Part shown: piece by piece, positions 22,101 through 31,371 of the stretch
How the letters are laid out: every line of letters begins with the position of its first letter
How positions within the stretch are numbered: position 1 is the stretch's first letter
NCBI GenBank assembly: GCA_030762935.1
Contig: CM060880.1
Span: 10,388,501 to 10,452,500, forward strand
DNA from: Hymenopus coronatus
Lineage: Eukaryota; Arthropoda; Insecta; Mantodea; Hymenopodidae
Direction: 5' to 3'
Length of the DNA: 64,000 nucleotides
The notes under the pieces: model-generated
Told to the model about the DNA's origin: nothing
Seen by the model: only the letters and a program-made list of their open reading frames with translations
Databases searched by the model: none
Translations under genes and position numbers: made by a program

Positions 22101-24222
22101 ACATATTTAGCAGCCATCATTAGTGAATGCTCTCATGAATTTGTAAACATGGATAAAACTGGTCATTATTATGTGATACAATACTTTCACTTGTTCATAA
22201 TAAAAAAAATAATTACACCCTTTAGCATTCCAGGACATATACTTCCAGATCAAACGTTGGCCTTCTTTTGTACATAACATAAATAACTGAAAACCTTAAC
22301 TGAAAAAAAAAATGTAATACCTGTGCGCATAAGCATTTGTGTTTTTACTTTGGTACTGCATTATGTATCCATTAGTACTTAGTTGGAAGCCCCTTTTGAT
22401 GCAAAACAGCATTCAGATGGCTTGGCATTTCTGAACTGTCGGAACTAATGCTGTTCCATTCTTCCACCAAGTCTTGTCTTTTGTTTCACAGTTAAGGTAA
22501 TTGCAGAAGTTCTTATCCTGTGGTCTAGTTTGTCCCTCAAATCTTCTGTGGGATTTAAAACTTATGTCTGCGCCGGGGTTTGAATTACCTCGGGACAATT
22601 TTACAGCAGCTAGGAATGCACTTCATAGGCTGCATGTTTGAGATCGTTATCCTGGTAAAACTTCAATGTTCCAATACCCCTAATTTCTCAACTGTCTTTC
22701 AGAAACTGTAAATATTTATGTTTGTTGAGAATACCTTTGATAAACACCAACTTTCCAGGTCCACTAGCAGAATTATACCCCCAAACCATCACAACTCTTC
22801 CACCATGCTTCACGGTTGGATAGCTCTTGATTAGGTGTTTGCCACACCATAGTTCTCCCACCTGACTCAAAAACTCATTCCACCAGTTTTTGTCCTTTTG
22901 AATGTACTCCTTAGCAAAGTTTAGTCTCCTCCTATTTACTTCACTGACGTATGGTTTCTTCCTGGCTATTCTTCCATTTAAGACTTCTGTTTTTAGTGTC
23001 CTGCTCAATCACCTGTGGGGCAGTTAAGTTTTGATTTATCTTTATTTTCCTAACCATAGAATGTAATTCTTTGCTTGTTAATTTTTTGGCCGACCTGGTG
23101 GTGGTACCAATTCCACTCTGTCTTCATTTTTGTACCTCCTAATGATGTAACCAACAGTACTTTTGGGAATTTGTAATAGTTTTGCAATTTCTGTATACTT
23201 AACGGCCTTTGGCATGATAAAATGTGCAAAGTTGCCTTATTTCGAATGTGGTGTTAGGTACTCTTCAATCCATTTGACTTTGTGTAAGCAATCAACTTGA
23301 GCCTCGGCTGAGGACCTTTAGAATACTGAATGCTCACCTTTTGCATAACAAAGGAATGTCAACTGAATTATGAGTGGCGATATGTTGGTCTGGTTGTAAA
23401 TAAGTTTTCTTGATCACAAACTATAAATATATGTCTATTTTCAAAAAATTAATTACTATAAAATATTGTTTAGATGTGAGAGAAAAGAAGCCCAATGATA
23501 ATTTGACAGAACTGAATCATTATGGGAGTGACTGTGTGTGCCACACATTTTGTTTAACAATAAAATTGAATTATCATGTCTTCTTTTTATTCAATGTCAT
23601 GCTAAATTCCAAAATTATTCTGATAAAACAGAGTCATCTTGTATTCAAATAAATTATCGTATAGTGTACAGAAATAAGTGTAAATAAGCCCAAACTAGGT
23701 AATTCTGCATGGCAAGTCTCAATTGTTCCTTTTTATAGAAAATTCCTTTGGAAAATTTTAGTTTGAATATTGACAAAGACTGCATGGCATAAGATTGAAT
23801 GCTCTCTAATTTAACATTTAATTCTGTGATTTCTGGTATAACTTATCATCAGGAACAGAGATTAACAAATTTGTATTATATCATGTTTAGAATTGTTAAA
23901 TATTTCTTTACTGGATTCTTTGTTGTACTCCATTTAATGAATATTCAGTGGTTTTTTGTTTATTGCCTTATTACCCCTTTTGTAGTCTGTCTGAAGTGGC
24001 CTTAGCAATGTTACTATATATTTCAAGATAAGTTTCTCAAAAACTGAAAAAGATTTGCAAAAGTTCTCTTCTACTCACTTATTTGCATGTTCTTTGTTGC
24101 AGCAAGAAGATGAGACAATCGTTCACATAGATGAAAACTCAACACATGTATTCTGCAGTGGAGATGACCAATTAAGAGTCATATTGCGCAATAATCTGCT
24201 CAAGTGTTTGAGTACATTTTAA
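16102..24222 (+). CDS. INTS9: Integrator complex subunit 9, complete gene, 8 coding exons
   Basis: Joined exons are 16102-16110, 16263-16454, 16597-16799, 17638-17815, 18441-19128, 20042-20436, 21651-21830 and 24103-24222. All introns are GT-AG and all phases agree, giving 654 residues, close to the roughly 658 of human INTS9. INTS9 is a metallo-beta-lactamase/beta-CASP protein that pairs with the nuclease INTS11 in the nuclear Integrator complex, which cleaves snRNA and many nascent mRNA 3' ends. Landmarks seen are the N-terminal [31 protein letters not shown], the block [12 protein letters not shown] where active family members have HxHxDH (so a pseudo-enzyme, as known for INTS9), [54 protein letters not shown] and CPIDTSLNF. 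The linker between exons 6 and 7 is shorter than in vertebrates. Introns 5 and 7 contain dispersed repeats and a Tc1 relic. Identification is by recognised family sequence, not by a search. Confidence 0.95.
16263..16454 (+). CDS. INTS9: INTS9 coding exon 2
   Basis: Acceptor TTTATTTCTTCAG; donor GTAAGT followed by a long T run. It encodes 64 residues including [19 protein letters not shown] and NNLPGW, the first strands of the beta-lactamase fold. Confidence 0.93.
16597..16799 (+). CDS. INTS9: INTS9 coding exon 3
   Basis: Acceptor TCTGTCTGTGCAG; donor GTAAGT. It encodes [12 protein letters not shown] through EPTLQIGR. It holds the degenerate active-site region, [12 protein letters not shown]. 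Confidence 0.94.
17638..17815 (+). CDS. INTS9: INTS9 coding exon 4
   Basis: Acceptor ATGTGACAG, donor GTAATG. It encodes [12 protein letters not shown] through SLSRIQ and completes the split Arg codon left by exon 3. Confidence 0.92.
17865..17955 (-). repeat. Palindrome-ended dispersed repeat, copy 8 (terminal fragment)
   Basis: In INTS9 intron 4: GGGGGTCCTAAGACATGTAT, TTTCTGGTGAAG and the end ACATAGTACTTGTTGAGAAA. Confidence 0.6.
18441..19128 (+). CDS. INTS9: INTS9 coding exon 5 (largest)
   Basis: Acceptor CTTTTGTTTCAG, donor GTAATA. It encodes 229 residues from [12 protein letters not shown] to SLNTIVFT, spanning the end of the beta-lactamase region and the beta-CASP domain ([35 protein letters not shown]). 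Confidence 0.95.
19198..19632. repeat. Palindrome-ended dispersed repeat, copy 9 (two facing termini, foldback)
   Basis: In INTS9 intron 5. A forward terminus starts ACTTTCTCTACACGTAATAT and runs through the TG run to CTTCCAAGGCTGCGACA. A second, inverted terminus runs from AGACACACACACGC to the end CTAGAGAAAGT. The two arms are about 140 bp and diverged from each other. Confidence 0.7.
20042..20436 (+). CDS. INTS9: INTS9 coding exon 6
   Basis: Acceptor TTTGTTTCAG, donor GTATCA. It starts by completing the Glu codon of [19 protein letters not shown] and ends at KDNKHVLK. The coding reading then continues as VQMNNM in exon 7. Confidence 0.94.
20556..21420 (+). repeat. Palindrome-ended dispersed repeat, copy 10 (full length)
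   Basis: In INTS9 intron 6. From TTTTCTCTACATGTACTATG to AGATGTAGAGAAAGTCATGT and GGAACACATCAGATTTTTT. It keeps the TG run (GTGTGTGTGCATGTGTGTGT) and every landmark of the unit, so it is a good reference copy. Confidence 0.85.
21651..21830 (+). CDS. INTS9: INTS9 coding exon 7
   Basis: Acceptor ACAAACATTGCAG, donor GTAAGT. It encodes 60 residues (VQMNNMVKK through GPGYTIHL), matching the C-terminal INTS11-binding region in pattern but weakly conserved. Confidence 0.88.
22300..23290 (-). mobile_element. Tc1-like DNA transposon relic
   Basis: In INTS9 intron 7. Reading the - strand from 23215: [20 protein letters not shown] (helix-turn-helix), [16 protein letters not shown] and PPPGRPKN, then a broken stretch. 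[45 protein letters not shown] and KYLQFLKDS follow at 23008-22688, and a scrambled C-terminal part down to 22413. Several stops and frameshifts. I could not identify matching terminal inverted repeats, so the outer limits are approximate. Confidence 0.75.
22688..23215 (-). pseudogene. Tc1-like transposase pseudogene
   Basis: N-terminal DNA-binding part (from 23215) and the central part up to 22688 are in different frames with stops between. The central part shows [11 protein letters not shown] and [19 protein letters not shown], typical of Tc1 transposases. The catalytic DDE region beyond is not intact. Confidence 0.75.
24103..24222 (+). CDS. INTS9: INTS9 coding exon 8 with stop
   Basis: Acceptor TTCTTTGTTGCAG; 39 codons and TAA. 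It encodes [17 protein letters not shown] through LLKCLSTF, which aligns in pattern with the vertebrate C-terminus (IQIEEDSTHII ... LVLKFLQKF). Confidence 0.9.
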   Translation, partial: QEDETIVHIDENSTHVFCSGDDQLRVILRNNLLKCLSTF

Positions 24223-24276
24223 TTTATCGATATTCAATGTCACTTTTGTTTTCTGTAACAGGTACTGATGTTTATT

Positions 24277-24282
24277 AATAAA
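24277..24282 (+). terminator. Candidate INTS9 poly(A) signal AATAAA
   Basis: AATAAA 55 bases after the INTS9 stop codon, followed by T-rich sequence. Position is suitable for a short 3' UTR; actual cleavage is not shown by the sequence. Confidence 0.5.
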
Positions 24283-24324
24283 CAAATACTTTATTTTATG
24301 TCTCAAAAAATTAATGATTTTTAA

Positions 24325-24420
24325 TTGTGGGTGCTGGTGTAACTCAGTAGTTTTGTTCACGGCTCTCAAGTTGAAGGTCCATGGTTCCATTTCCAACTCT
24401 GGGATAGTCATTTTTAGTTA
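24325..24420 (+). mobile_element. tRNA-like SINE head
   Basis: GGTGTAACTCAGTAG resembles an A box and GGTTCCATTTCC a B box about 40 bases on. Just past the INTS9 3' end. Decayed, so uncertain. Confidence 0.35.
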
Positions 24421-24424
24421 GCCA

Positions 24425-24985
24425 TAATTATATTATAATTTTTTTTTATTTATTTATAGCTTAATGTCCTTAACCTGGTTGGTCATATTGGATGAATAAT
24501 AAAATCAGTGAAATACTACTCAAATTATCTTGGGGTCATGGAGCTTCAAAGTTACTCGACATTCATCTCCTTAGGATAAAGGAAAACTCTGAAAAAAAAA
24601 AAATTTTTTTGGGGTAACTCACCCTAAGCAAGATTCTAATTTGGCAGTCTTGAATGTGAGGCAGACATGCTGCCACCACACTACTATATGATATGCTCAT
24701 GTGAAATATCCCAAGTTTCAATGTGGTGGTCCTCTCATTCCATTGCCACTTACCATTTATGAGGGGGTTCATTGGAGCTAATGGACTCCTGGCCCTCCAA
24801 AGTTTAATCTGGGCCCATACAAGGTGCCATTGAGGTCGTCAGATAGGGAACATTGTAAACCAACCAACAATAACTTCATTTGTGATTTGAATTAATGTGT
24901 TGAGCACCCTTCACCATGGGTCATTGATTGTTATGCAGAGGTATTCCATTTATTCAATACTTATATATGAAGTAACTTTTCTGAT
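24425..24985. other. Unassigned intergenic sequence
   Basis: No coding frame or element ends. A phrase such as TGGATGAATAATAAAATCAG has no second copy that I can see in the window. Confidence 0.3.
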
Positions 24986-24989
24986 TAAG

Positions 24990-25330
24990 GGTTTTAGCCA
25001 TACATCCTTGAATGATCGACGAATCAAAGTAATGCAAAATAGTAGAGGCCACAGGCATATCACATGGTACAGAGTTCTCAATTTTGTACCAATCTGACAA
25101 AGGTCTCTGCAAGATGGATGCAGTGTTTGCTCTCAATGGAGAATACACGCAATCGTGTGATCAATTTGGAAGTTGGTTTTCTGGCGCAATCCTGATGAGT
25201 TTTTGCGTCAATACATAACTATGGATGAAACAAGGGTACACTACTATACTGCAGAGACAAAAGTACAGTTGAAACAGTGGGTTCTTAAAGGCGAAGAATG
25301 CAAAGGTGGTGAAATCTGCATACAAGGTGA
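24990..25330 (+). pseudogene. mariner transposase fragment
   Basis: LNDRRIKVMQ followed by a decayed linker, then FWRNPDEFLRQYITMDETRV, HYYTAETKVQLKQWVLKGEE. This is the central mariner region containing the first catalytic Asp (ITMDET). Both ends of the element are missing; at about 25340 it abuts the LINE ORF1 relic. Confidence 0.75.
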
Positions 25331-25429
25331 TAGCCCAGTTTTTTGGTGCATTATTAGATATATTATCACCTTGCCAGTCTTATTGGTCAACTTCAATTGC
25401 TGTGATGGCGATGTAGCTGTAGCAGTTTT

Positions 25430-26630
25430 TACAATTCTAGATGCAATGAATATTGATACTGACATGGATGTTGAAGTTGAAGGCTTAGGAGGTGATGTAA
25501 CTGAGAGAACCCTTTCTGGAATAGTGCCCTGTTTATATTGCAGTTCTGAAGTGTGGTTTCCTGACTTTGTGACAGAGAGAGTTGGCAGATTTGCAAGAGT
25601 TTCTGGGCTTCCATGAAGGACACCTTCACTTTAACCCAAATCTCTGAATCGCCTTTACCCCTATGGGACCTTGAAGGATGTTCACTGTAGCAGTTAATGC
25701 ACATTGGAGCTGACATACATTCTCTGTCATGCTAGATATCACCATAGTTGATGCAGATAGACTTGCCATTTCAGAATTCACTGTGGTGGCTAAAGAGCTG
25801 ACTTTTGACATCAGAGCGAGTTTGGTATATATGGCCTAGTCTTGATGGATTCATACCCTGCCTTAATCCTTTGTGGGAGGTATACCTGATCAAATATAAG
25901 CAACAGGGTACGGATAGGCACAAATTGTCCATTTACTGTTCATTGAACATGATTGTCCTTGCACTGATGAGACCCCTTGATCAGCAAGATTTTTTTCAAT
26001 TGCCTCACATGTCAAATCCTTCAATGCGCAAGTGTTTTGCTTACCGCGTGAGAAGTTCAAGGTCTTGTGCTCGTTGACCTTCACTGGATAACTGGCTAAC
26101 ATATTAGCAGAAAATATTTTCTTAGCCTGGGATGCCGATTGCTTCTACCAGGAGCATTATGAGCTCTAATGTAAGATTTTACCAGACCAGCAATTTTATC
26201 AAGACCCTTTTGAATCACAAAAGCGCTCACTTTTGAGAACTCCCTTCCTCCTGTTCTATTAACAATCAAGTGGCGAGGACCATAAAATTCATCTCAAAAC
26301 CACACTTAATGGATTGTGTTGTTGTCTTTTTTGCTTGGTTTTTGCCAAGAAATGTTTAGAAATTTTCATCCCCAGTGCTCCCCAACCACAATGGTGCCCA
26401 TAGAAGGGTCAGTCCCACAAGGGATGATACAGCTACACAAGGTATATAGTTGGCTCGCCATTACACTCACCCTGGAGTTCAATATAGTACCTAGTTCTGA
26501 CTGATTGTTTAGGGGTGGCTTTTTTTTTGTGCTTAATTCCCGGTTTTACTACTTGTTGCACTGCAGACGATGACACTTGTGATACACGGAATGAAGATGG
26601 AGCACCGGTGGCATGCAATGGTGGGGGAAA
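25430..26630 (-). pseudogene. I/R1-type LINE ORF1 (gag-like) relic
   Basis: On the - strand: VSQVSSSAVQQVVKPGIKHK; then ASYPVKVNEHKTLNFSRGK, DLTCEAIEKNLADQGVSSVQ; then MSAPMCINCYSEHPSRS and VKVSFMEAQKLL. This order is that of gag-like ORF1 proteins of I/R1-type LINEs (the ...DQGV... core, then a zinc-knuckle C..C...H, then a Phe-x-Glu-Ala segment). Frameshifts and stops occur throughout. No RT follows it here; a possibly related RNase H end lies at 42420-43260. Confidence 0.55.
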
Positions 26631-26640
26631 CCGGAAAACC

Positions 26641-26893
26641 TGCTTGCAATGTATTAGAAGAAAGAGTTATTTTGAATTTTCAGACCTTGTTTCTGACATT
26701 GACATAAGAGAGAAAGATATATATTCTAGCTTCAATGATGAAAATGCATCTGACAACAGCCCTCGTAAGCATGCAAATAATCGGTGTGCTTATCAAAATG
26801 GATTTATGGAGATGTAACCAAGGACGAATAAAATGTGAATGAACTATTCAGATATGCAACAATACAAGTGCCAAATTGTACAGTAATCTAAAT
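26641..26893 (+). repeat. Partial duplicate of the piggyBac-type element interior
   Basis: Nearly identical to 31660-31911: the same 58-codon reading (LQCIRRKSYFEFSDLVSDID through NRCAYQNGFMEM, stop) and the following 80 noncoding bases to TACAGTAATCTAAATT. A few substitutions only. No TTAA ends here: it is joined at 26640 to LINE ORF1 sequence and at 26893 to a dispersed repeat. Confidence 0.85.
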
Positions 26894-27150
26894 TGTGTCA
26901 CATCCTCGGAAGATACTGAATTTGATACAAAGTTTGGCATTTAAAGGACTATTCATTTTTGAGCTGTCCTGTCCCCTCCACACATTTGCGGACATTTTTT
27001 TTTAAAACTGCTTTTATTTTGTTTTGCTTTTTGGGATAGCGGGAATCTGAAAACTTGTATTTTCAGGGAATCCGTACCCAATTTTAGGGTGAAATACAAT
27101 ATCTTCTCTATCTACTATGTACATTGTACATATGTGCTAGAGAAAATAAT
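26894..27150 (-). repeat. Palindrome-ended dispersed repeat, copy 11 (terminal part)
   Basis: GTCACATCCTCGGAAGATAC, ATTTTTGAGCTGTCCTGTCC, then CTACTATGTACATTGTACAT and CTAGAGAAAAT at the palindromic end. Confidence 0.7.
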
Positions 27151-27534
27151 TATAGAGACTTTGACAGCATAAATGCAAACATTAGTTGGATATCTTTGGT
27201 GTTCACAAACCGATGTCTACTGATATATAATATGCAAGTGTTTGTGTTATGGCATATCATCTTCCCTCTGCTATCATACTGCCTGGCTATCGCTTCCCTC
27301 CACTCTTTGTACTGCGCAACTAGTGTTCACATCTATTTGCAAGTATAATACCTAGATGGCATTTAGATCAAGTCAATTGGAGCCTTTACTCCCAGCTAAC
27401 TGTGGTTAATTATAATGAGCATGGCTCTGTGGATATTTTAATTGAACATCTTACAAAGACAATTTTTTCTGCTGCTGATTAGTCTATTGCTCAATCAACT
27501 GTCACATCCCATTGGTACCTTGGTGGGCAAATGA

Positions 27535-27905
27535 ACCCCCAATTAATCTTTACATGGAACATTTTTCTAAAGTTTTTGATTTCCTAAAAAATTGCACACA
27601 CCATTTTGATTAAAATATCATGTTTAAGATATTTTCATGATAAATGAAATGTATATCTTGAATTTTCTGGGAATAGCCTCTGAATACCTCTTCATTCTGG
27701 ATGATTGTATAACTGGCAAACTGTAAGAGATATACATAAATTTACAACACAAAAAATGTAAATCTCGGTAAAATACACAATTTATGTTTTATACTTTTTT
27801 TTTTGTAGAGTTAACCATTTTCAAGATATTCCAGATTATTGGCTTCAATTTTAGCCACTTCAACTTTTCTCAAACAGGAAGACATCTTTCTTCTCATTGC
27901 TCATT
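27535..27905 (+). repeat. Palindrome-ended dispersed repeat, copy 12 (middle)
   Basis: TTTACATGGAACATTTTTCT, GATTAAAATATCATG, TGTATATCTTGAATTTTCTG, GTAGAGTTAACCATTTTCAA, GGCTTCAATTTTAGCCA. Ends are missing. Confidence 0.7.
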
Positions 27906-27914
27906 TGTTTATCT

Positions 27915-28015
27915 TAACCATAAAGTATTTTAATCAAAATTTTTAAGAGCCATTTTTGAGAGAATCAAAATTTTCAAAAAATTATTCATGTAAAGGGCAG
28001 TTTTCTTGTGGCTAA
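27915..28015 (-). repeat. Palindrome-ended dispersed repeat, copy 13 (fragment)
   Basis: TTTAATCAAAATTTTTAAGA, GCCATTTTTGAGAGAATCAA and TTCATGTAAAGGGCAGTTTT, inverted relative to copy 12 next to it. Confidence 0.6.
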
Positions 28016-28754
28016 GCTTTTAATTTACTGAACCATGAGTATCCTATAACTCCAATTTCATCATTGCAAGATAATCATCAGCTATCTAAACAGTTTATAT
28101 AGAATTCCATTTAAATAAGACAGTAATCACTGGAACAGAAAGTGGAGTGTCTTGTTCACATATTAGACTTCCTCCTATTCTGGACTTATTCTAAAGACCT
28201 TATCTGCATATTTTAGGACATCTGAAGCATTATCTTAGATTGAATTACCAGTTTGCTTTTGCCACTATACACACATGGCGATGAGGGATTATTTTATCGC
28301 TCACCATAGGATGAAATCATGACCTGCGGACATGATATATGGAATTTCACCAATAGACCTCCTCTTTTAAGGTATGAGGTTTTTCAAGCACACCAGAACA
28401 AAACTTGTATGAAAACATTGGCCAGTTGAAACTATAGATTTATTTTGTCCACAACCTCATAATTACTTACAAGAAAATACAAATGAATAAGACCGAAAAA
28501 TATGGACATTAAGGAAACTCAAAGAAAGGGCAACATGAAACAAAGGAGAAAAATATAGAAACTCTTAACCCTTAACTATATAATGAATTGGGTGTTCTAA
28601 ATGGATGATTTTTTTTAATAAACCATTACAGAAAAACATGATATGCATAACAACTTATCCAAAAACTAGTTGCCTGATTAACAAGATCTTCCAAGAACTA
28701 AACACTGTATTTGAAATAAAGCAAAGCAATGTTTTATTTGGAGATTTCATCCCT
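28016..28754. other. Unassigned intergenic sequence
   Basis: AT-rich, no recognised coding segment or element ends. Confidence 0.3.
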
Positions 28755-29030
28755 TTTCACTTTCTCTACTTAGTGCTTATTATATAAGTAGAGAAGGTAT
28801 TGCATTCCACTAAAAAAATTGATAGAGGTTTTACTAGAAATACATGCTTTTATATATATGTAAAATAAAAAATGAAAAGTCTGTTAAATACCAAACTTGA
28901 TATTCAAATTCAGCATCTATCAGGAAATTCTATCCCAAACCACCCTTTATATGGAAAAATATTTTGATTTACTCAAAACTGGCTCCAACAATTTGGATTA
29001 AAATATGTATATTAGAGGCAGTTTTTTAGG
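28755..29030 (+). repeat. Palindrome-ended dispersed repeat, copy 14 (5' part)
   Basis: Starts CACTTTCTCTACTTAGTGCT, then ATAAGTAGAGAAGGTATTGC, and continues to ATTTACTCAAAACTGGCTCC. It stops where Penelope-linked sequence begins. Confidence 0.65.
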
Positions 29031-29239
29031 GCCTATAATATAAGGTAACCCCTCTCCATTGTGCAAGAGATCTGAGAGTTTCTGGGGAAGTAGTGCCAGC
29101 AAACCCACACTGGAATCCTTACCTTGAATAAATACTGAAAATTTATAAATGTAAAAAGAAGCTAGTAACAGTGAAGAATAACACAAATATTAATATAAAA
29201 AATAATAGTTGCAACAAATCTTCACTTATCTTTTGGAAT

Positions 29240-29290
29240 CCTTGCCTGGACTAGTTTCGCAACGATTTCATTGCATTATCAACATATCCT
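29240..29290 (-). ncRNA. Hammerhead-ribozyme-like motif 3' of the Penelope ORF
   Basis: On the - strand: TTGATAA (core CTGATGA with two changes), a GCAAT...GTTGC stem II, then GAAAC, TA and GTC. This matches the order of a short-stem-III hammerhead, known in Penelope-like elements. Stem I pairing is weak, so it is at best a relic. Confidence 0.35.
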
Positions 29291-29733
29291 TTTGGTCTCT
29301 TTTTTGATGTTGTTTATTTACACTGTTATGGTTACTGCTACTAGGTGGATTGTGTACTAATGCATTGCTAACTACTGGAATCAAAACAAATTTGGTAAGA
29401 GTGTCAATTGGAGGTATATCAAAATTCATTGCATGATTTCTATACTTTAATATAAATATTTTCTCCCAAACTATTAAATCTATGGGCCCATTTAAGTGTT
29501 TTAATAATTTAACATCTGGATTTATTTCATGATTAAATTTCCAAAAATGTTCTGCTACAGCTGATTTTTTCAATTTGTTTGTATTTAATATTCCTAAAGT
29601 GTTCTTTTACTCTGGTTTCCAAATGACGTTTAGTCTTACCAATATAAACAAGGTCACAATTTAAACAGTTTAATTGATAAATGCCAGATTTTTTATTTTT
29701 TGAAATTTCATCCTTTTTAGAAAAGCCTAACAA
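29268..29733 (-). pseudogene. Penelope GIY-YIG endonuclease domain, in two frames
   Basis: GIYQLNCLNCDLVYIGKTKR then HLETRVKEHFRN shows the GIY...VYIGKT...R...EH catalytic pattern (29733-29533). A frameshift near 29560 leads to KKSAVAEHFWKFNHEI and WEKIFILKYRNHAMN, the usual Penelope C-terminus, ending at 29268. Confidence 0.85.
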
Positions 29734-30826
29734 ATTTTTTTATACTGTATTTATTTTGAGGAACCAATATTATGCCATGCTCTTTGAAAATATTTGTGAA
29801 TTTTTTATTTGCCCAAGGGTGATAAGTAAATTTTTTAAAAATGTAATTATCTTTTATTTTCTTAAGCGTAGAAATATCTTTAATAGCTTTTTGATATTTA
29901 AACTTCTCAATTTTTTTATTTATAAAATCAGTATTAAAACCATTAATTAAAGCAGTGTTAATAATGTGTTTATATTCTTTATAGAATTCATCTTTATTAA
30001 GGGGTAAATTAATTAACCTATAAATTAAACTATTAAAAACAGCAAATTTATGTGAAAAAGGGTTAAAGCCATTATTTTTTATATAATTATCAGTGTGGGT
30101 TTGCTTTCTGTATATTCCAAAATTCAATTTGTCTTTTTTTATTATTTTTAAATCCAGGAAAGGGAGATAGCCATCACTTTCAGTTTCTAATGTGAATTTT
30201 ATAGCCTTATCTTGTAAATTTAAAAGTTTTAAAGCATCATTTACATGTTTATCAGGAACAATAGCAAATATATCATCTACATATCTATACCAAGTTTTAA
30301 AAATTAGAGGGAATGCTTTAGTGACCTGTATTTCAAAATAGCTCATGAAAAGATCAGCAAGAAAAGGTGAAAGTGGACTACCCATTGCTAAACCAGAAGT
30401 TTGTTGATAGAATTTGTCATTAAAGCTGAAAAAATTTTGATCCAAACAAAGATTAGTAAGGATAACAAAATCATTTATTAAATTTTCATTCAGTTCTATA
30501 GAACTTAACCATTTTTTTAAAAATGTCAAAAGTTTTTCTCTAGGAATGCTTGGAAACAAAGCAGTTACATCAAAAGAAACAAGTTTATCATTAGTAGATA
30601 ATGTAATATTGCTGATCCTTTCAGCTAGCTCAAAAGAATTTTTAATACTTAAACTCTCAAATTTTTCAAAATTAGTGAATTTTTTATTTAACCATTTAGC
30701 TAGGCTGTGAGTAGGTGAATTTATGCAATTTACAATAGGTGTCATTTTATTTCCAGGTTTATGAATTTTGGGAAGAGCATATATTCTGGGTAAAATTGGA
30801 TTACTGATTTTTATAATTTGCTTTTC
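29717..30826 (-). pseudogene. Penelope-like reverse transcriptase (frameshifted from its nuclease)
   Basis: Motifs in order: YALPKIHKPGNKMTPIVN, SPTHSLAKWLN, LVSFDVTALFPSIPREKLL (motif A), SGLAMGSPLSPFLADLFM (motif B), TWYRYVDDIFAIV (motif C, catalytic YVDD), LPFLDLKII, IYRKQTHTDNYI. The 342-codon open frame from Met at 30745 is only the part after the last Met; similarity begins earlier. It ends with a frameshift near 29725 into the nuclease frame. Confidence 0.88.
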
Positions 30827-30879
30827 TTTATTTGTAATATTATTTGTAATTTTAACAATAATATATTTTATTTGTAATA

Positions 30880-31254
30880 AATTTTTTTTTTTTTTTTATA
30901 TTAATACTGAAAATATTGATCACCTGCCCCCAAACAGGCAGTATAACAAATTAAGACGTTCTCACTCATTCACCTAAGCTCATTAGCAAAAATCCCTTTG
31001 TAATCTACAGAAACTTAGTGATAACATCATGCAAGATCTCACAAGGATTCCTGCTGCTAAACTTATGCAGTGAGCGAAAATATTTTTGCAAATTGTGCTG
31101 CCCATATGTAAGCAGAAGGTCAACATTTCCATGATTTATCTTAAGATACATATTTTAGTGTACCTCTGCTGGCACCACTTTCCCAGTGACTCTCACATAG
31201 TGGAGATAGGCCGCAACAGGAGTTACCTTACGATTTAATGCCCCTATATTACAA
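30880..31254. other. Unassigned, with a T run
   Basis: A 16-base T run (30882-30897) follows the 5' limit of the Penelope copy; nothing else recognised. Confidence 0.3.
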
Positions 31255-31371
31255 ATTGTATAGCCTAAGTTTTCTGGTAAAAGCCTCTGAAGTTCTCTTC
31301 AGTCTGAATTACTTTTGTATAACTGGTATACTACAAAAAATTACTACACAAAAAAATGTAGAGCTCATTAA

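Larger units (their letters stand above)
29235..30826 (-). mobile_element. Penelope-like element, 5' truncated, with GIY-YIG nuclease
   Basis: Coding similarity starts at about 30826 (ILPRIYALPKIHKPGNKM), runs through the RT and a GIY-YIG domain to about 29268, then a hammerhead-like motif at 29240-29290. Penelope elements differ from LINEs in this RT type and in using a GIY-YIG nuclease. At least two frameshifts separate the RT from the nuclease and split the nuclease tail. Confidence 0.88.

Noticed and set aside
25173..25616. 147-codon + strand open frame as one protein
   Set aside because: Its first third is mariner transposase; the rest is the antisense of the LINE ORF1 relic. It is a chance fusion of two repeats.
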